From Candidatus Alkanophagales archaeon (GTDB taxonomy: Archaea; Halobacteriota; Syntropharchaeia; Alkanophagales; B39-G2), in contig QMVQ01000092.1 in the NCBI GenBank assembly GCA_003661185.1, positions 1-6,513 of the forward strand: a DNA stretch of 6,513 bases. The letters are read 5' to 3'. Shown one piece after another: positions 5,401-6,513 of this stretch. Each line of letters starts with the position of its first letter. Within the stretch, counting starts at the first letter, position 1. Under the pieces are notes generated by a model. That model searched no databases, had not been told where the DNA came from, and saw only the letters and a list, made by a program, of their open reading frames with translations. Made by a program: the position numbers and the translations under genes.

Positions 5401-6045
5401 TTACCTGCCCCGCCGCTCAAGGATGGCTTTTATCTTCTTCAGCCTTATGAAGTTCTCTCTTTCCATCTCGTCAAGCCGCATTTGTATGTATTTGCGGGTC
5501 GCCTTCAGCCGGGGGATGAGTATGTATTCGAGGGCATTTACCCGCCGCTTCGTCTTTTCGACCTCCTCGGCGAGCCGCCGCACCGTCTCTTCCACCTCCG
5601 CAACCTTTATCACCTTCTCTAAAGCCTCTTCGAAGCTCTGGGCGCAGCGGTCGAGCACCGCCGACGTGTCCACGAAGCCGTAACCACGCTCCGTCGCCTT
5701 CCGCGAGAGAGATTCCGCCTCGATTATAGGCACGCTTACGCCCATGATGCTTCGGGTATCGAAGTCCAGCGCAATTTTCTGCGCAGTTATTAGAGAAATT
5801 TGGCGGACATTCTCGACGCCCAGCAACGCCTGCGCCAGTATTAAATTGTTAAAAGCTTCCTTGAGCTTTTCTTCCATCTCCTTGCGTGCTGCTCTGACTT
5901 CTGAAACCACGTCCAGAAACTCCGCAATCAGCGCATCCCGCTTCTCCTTGAGAAGGTCATGCCCCTTTTCCGCAAGTTTAACGCGACGAGTCAGCTTCAG
6001 AAGCTCCATCCGCGTCGGGCTCACGCCCTCTATTACCTCCGCCAT
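5401..6045 (-). CDS. atpD: A-type ATP synthase subunit D (central stalk)
   Basis: A 214-residue protein of normal length for archaeal/V-type ATPase subunit D. It begins with the family start Val-Ser-Pro-Thr-Arg-Met-Glu-Leu (8-15) and Lys-Gly-His-Asp-Leu-Leu-Lys-Glu-Lys-Arg-Asp-Ala-Leu (27-39). It ends in the conserved Thr-Lys-Arg-Arg-Val-Asn-Ala-Leu-Glu (165-173) and Ile-Pro-Arg-Leu-Lys-Ala-Thr (177-183). N- and C-terminal helices form the coiled-coil rotor shaft that turns inside the A3B3 head and couples it to the membrane ring. GAGGTGA lies four bases before the ATG at 6045, so the start is secure. In most euryarchaea atpD directly follows atpB in the atpHIKECFAB operon. Here 190 bases of promoter-like DNA and a divergent recombinase gene lie upstream, so atpD stands apart from the other subunits, perhaps split off by the insertion. 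Confidence 0.95.
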   Translation of the reverse strand: MAEVIEGVSPTRMELLKLTRRVKLAEKGHDLLKEKRDALIAEFLDVVSEVRAARKEMEEKLKEAFNNLILAQALLGVENVRQISLITAQKIALDFDTRSIMGVSVPIIEAESLSRKATERGYGFVDTSAVLDRCAQSFEEALEKVIKVAEVEETVRRLAEEVEKTKRRVNALEYILIPRLKATRKYIQMRLDEMERENFIRLKKIKAILERRGR

Positions 6046-6093
6046 ACTTTCACCTCACCCCGGCTCGCCGCCCCTATATTCAGCAAACGCACA

Positions 6094-6099
6094 TTTAAA
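6094..6099 (-). promoter_or_regulatory. Proximal TATA-like box for atpD
   Basis: TTTAAA within CTTTAAATG on the minus strand. The usual spacing puts the start near 6070 and a leader of ~25 nt carrying the GAGGTGA ribosome site at 6050-6056. No obvious BRE is present. Confidence 0.45.
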
Positions 6100-6151
6100 G
6101 TTGCCGCAACGCTCCGCCGCACGCATACACCATAAAACGAGAGCGAACTAC

Positions 6152-6159
6152 TATTTAAA
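6152..6159 (-). promoter_or_regulatory. Distal TATA-like box upstream of atpD
   Basis: TTTAAATA on the minus strand is a better TATA match than the proximal box and would start transcription near 6130, giving a leader of ~85 nt. It may be the main promoter of atpD or one that came with the neighbouring element. Confidence 0.35.
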
Positions 6160-6207
6160 CCAGTGCTCTTAGCAACATCCCTTTCGCATATGGTTTCCAA
6201 CCAATAG

Positions 6208-6213
6208 TTTTAT
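6208..6213 (+). promoter_or_regulatory. TATA-like box of tnpA
   Basis: TTTTAT on the plus strand is centred 25 bases before the ATG at 6236, which predicts a leaderless message. This fits the lack of any Shine-Dalgarno site before that ATG. Confidence 0.45.
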
Positions 6214-6235
6214 GCTCAAATAATATCATCAAAGT

Positions 6236-6513
6236 ATGAAGGCGGGAGAGGTAATGAAGGTGTTGAGAATATCCCGAAGCACGCTGCACAGACATGCGAG
6301 GGAGGGCTTGATAAGGAGAAGAAAGGTTGGGAAGCGTTACGATTATCTTGATGAGGATGTCTATAGGCTTTTGAATCATGGACTTCCTCGCAAGACCTAC
6401 ATCTATGCGAGGGCTTCCACGCCGAAGCAGAAGAAGGCTCTTGAAAATCAAATTTTCACGCTTCTTGACGAGGTTATGGATTACAAGGTGGACAAGGTAA
6501 TAATTGCGCATAA
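6236..6513 (+). CDS. tnpA: IS607-family serine recombinase TnpA, partial, with a probable internal deletion
   Basis: The first 92 codons are present and the frame leaves the window open. Residues 2-47 form a MerR-like helix-turn-helix, with Ile-Ser-Arg-Ser-Thr-Leu-His-Arg-His (12-20) as recognition region and a Gly-Lys-Arg-Tyr-Asp-Tyr wing. A serine-recombinase core begins at Tyr-Ile-Tyr-Ala-Arg-Ala-Ser-Thr (55-62), where Arg59 and Ser61 match catalytic residues of resolvases, followed by Gln-Lys-Lys-Ala-Leu-Glu-Asn-Gln. In archaeal IS607 TnpA as I recall it, ~30-35 residues separate this Glu-Asn-Gln from the segment like Leu-Leu-Asp-Glu-Val (77-81) and Lys-Val-Asp-Lys-Val-Ile-Ile (84-90). 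Here only about five do, so an in-frame deletion is likely and would remove the Ser/Gly/Arg active-site loop. The gene is thus probably inactive. Start chosen from the TATA spacing. Confidence 0.78.
   Translation, partial: MKAGEVMKVLRISRSTLHRHAREGLIRRRKVGKRYDYLDEDVYRLLNHGLPRKTYIYARASTPKQKKALENQIFTLLDEVMDYKVDKVIIAH

Larger units (their letters stand above)
6192..6513 (+). mobile_element. Left part of an IS607-family element (cut by window edge)
   Basis: The element carries the tnpA-like gene at 6236 with its own promoter. IS607 elements have no terminal inverted repeats, so the left boundary cannot be read directly. Position 6192 is a rough placement at a small palindrome (GGTT-TCC-AACC, 6192-6202) just upstream of the tnpA promoter. 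The element continues past the window, where tnpB would be expected. Confidence 0.4.

Noticed and set aside
6155..6511. Minus-strand frame of 118 codons
   Set aside because: It is antisense to the tnpA gene, which has clear helix-turn-helix and recombinase motifs, and shows no domain of its own.
1..6513. tRNA, rRNA or CRISPR array
   Set aside because: No cloverleaf, rRNA-like stretch or regularly spaced repeats were seen; the intergenic gaps are all under 200 bases.

Overview
This window looks archaeal. The A-type ATP synthase subunit D, the standalone THUMP-domain protein, the HdrABC-associated MvhD/FdhB-type electron carriers, the TTTAAA-type TATA boxes (one with a CGAAA BRE-like element) and the strong Shine-Dalgarno sites all point the same way. 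The redox genes suggest a euryarchaeon (Halobacteriota) of the methanogen, ANME/alkane-oxidiser or Archaeoglobus kind. The sequence alone does not fix the lineage.

Layout. Seven genes lie on the minus strand and are read from right to left; both edges hold plus-strand pieces of transposable elements. (a) 1-123 is the end of an IS605/IS607-type element: the last codons of a TnpB-like frame, overlapping a chain of three hairpins typical of an omega-RNA (TnpB guide RNA) scaffold. (b) 127-3639 is a compact redox operon, mvhD-like > fdhB-like > fdhA-like > a small unknown protein, with gaps of about 16-20 nt and its own TATA box near 3731-3739. (c) 3640-3810 is a leader/intergenic region with mutually exclusive hairpins. 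(d) 3811-5305 is a two-gene unit, htpX then a THUMP protein, under a strong BRE/TATA promoter and probably nearly leaderless. (e) 5401-6045 is atpD, with promoter candidates of its own and no atpB beside it. (f) 6236 to the edge is the start of an IS607-family serine recombinase (tnpA), divergent from atpD.

How the genes work together. In methanogens MvhD joins HdrA to either the Mvh hydrogenase or the FdhAB formate dehydrogenase, and FdhB carries FAD/F420 chemistry and [4Fe-4S] clusters. Here MvhD, FdhB and an FdhA-like protein are encoded in one operon. The FdhA-like protein is short (527 aa) and keeps the N-terminal [4Fe-4S] cysteines, but it has no Cys/Sec at the metal-ligand position and no Lys in the cluster-to-pterin relay. 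It therefore probably cannot oxidise formate. The best hypothesis is an HdrABC-docking F420H2 module in which the FdhA homologue has become structural or electron-conducting. This is the most interesting system in the window.

Other notable points are a canonical EF-hand loop inside the HtpX protease, an apparent in-frame deletion in the recombinase domain of TnpA, and a TnpB/omega-RNA end that abuts the stop codon of the last operon gene, so that its guide would be antisense to that gene.
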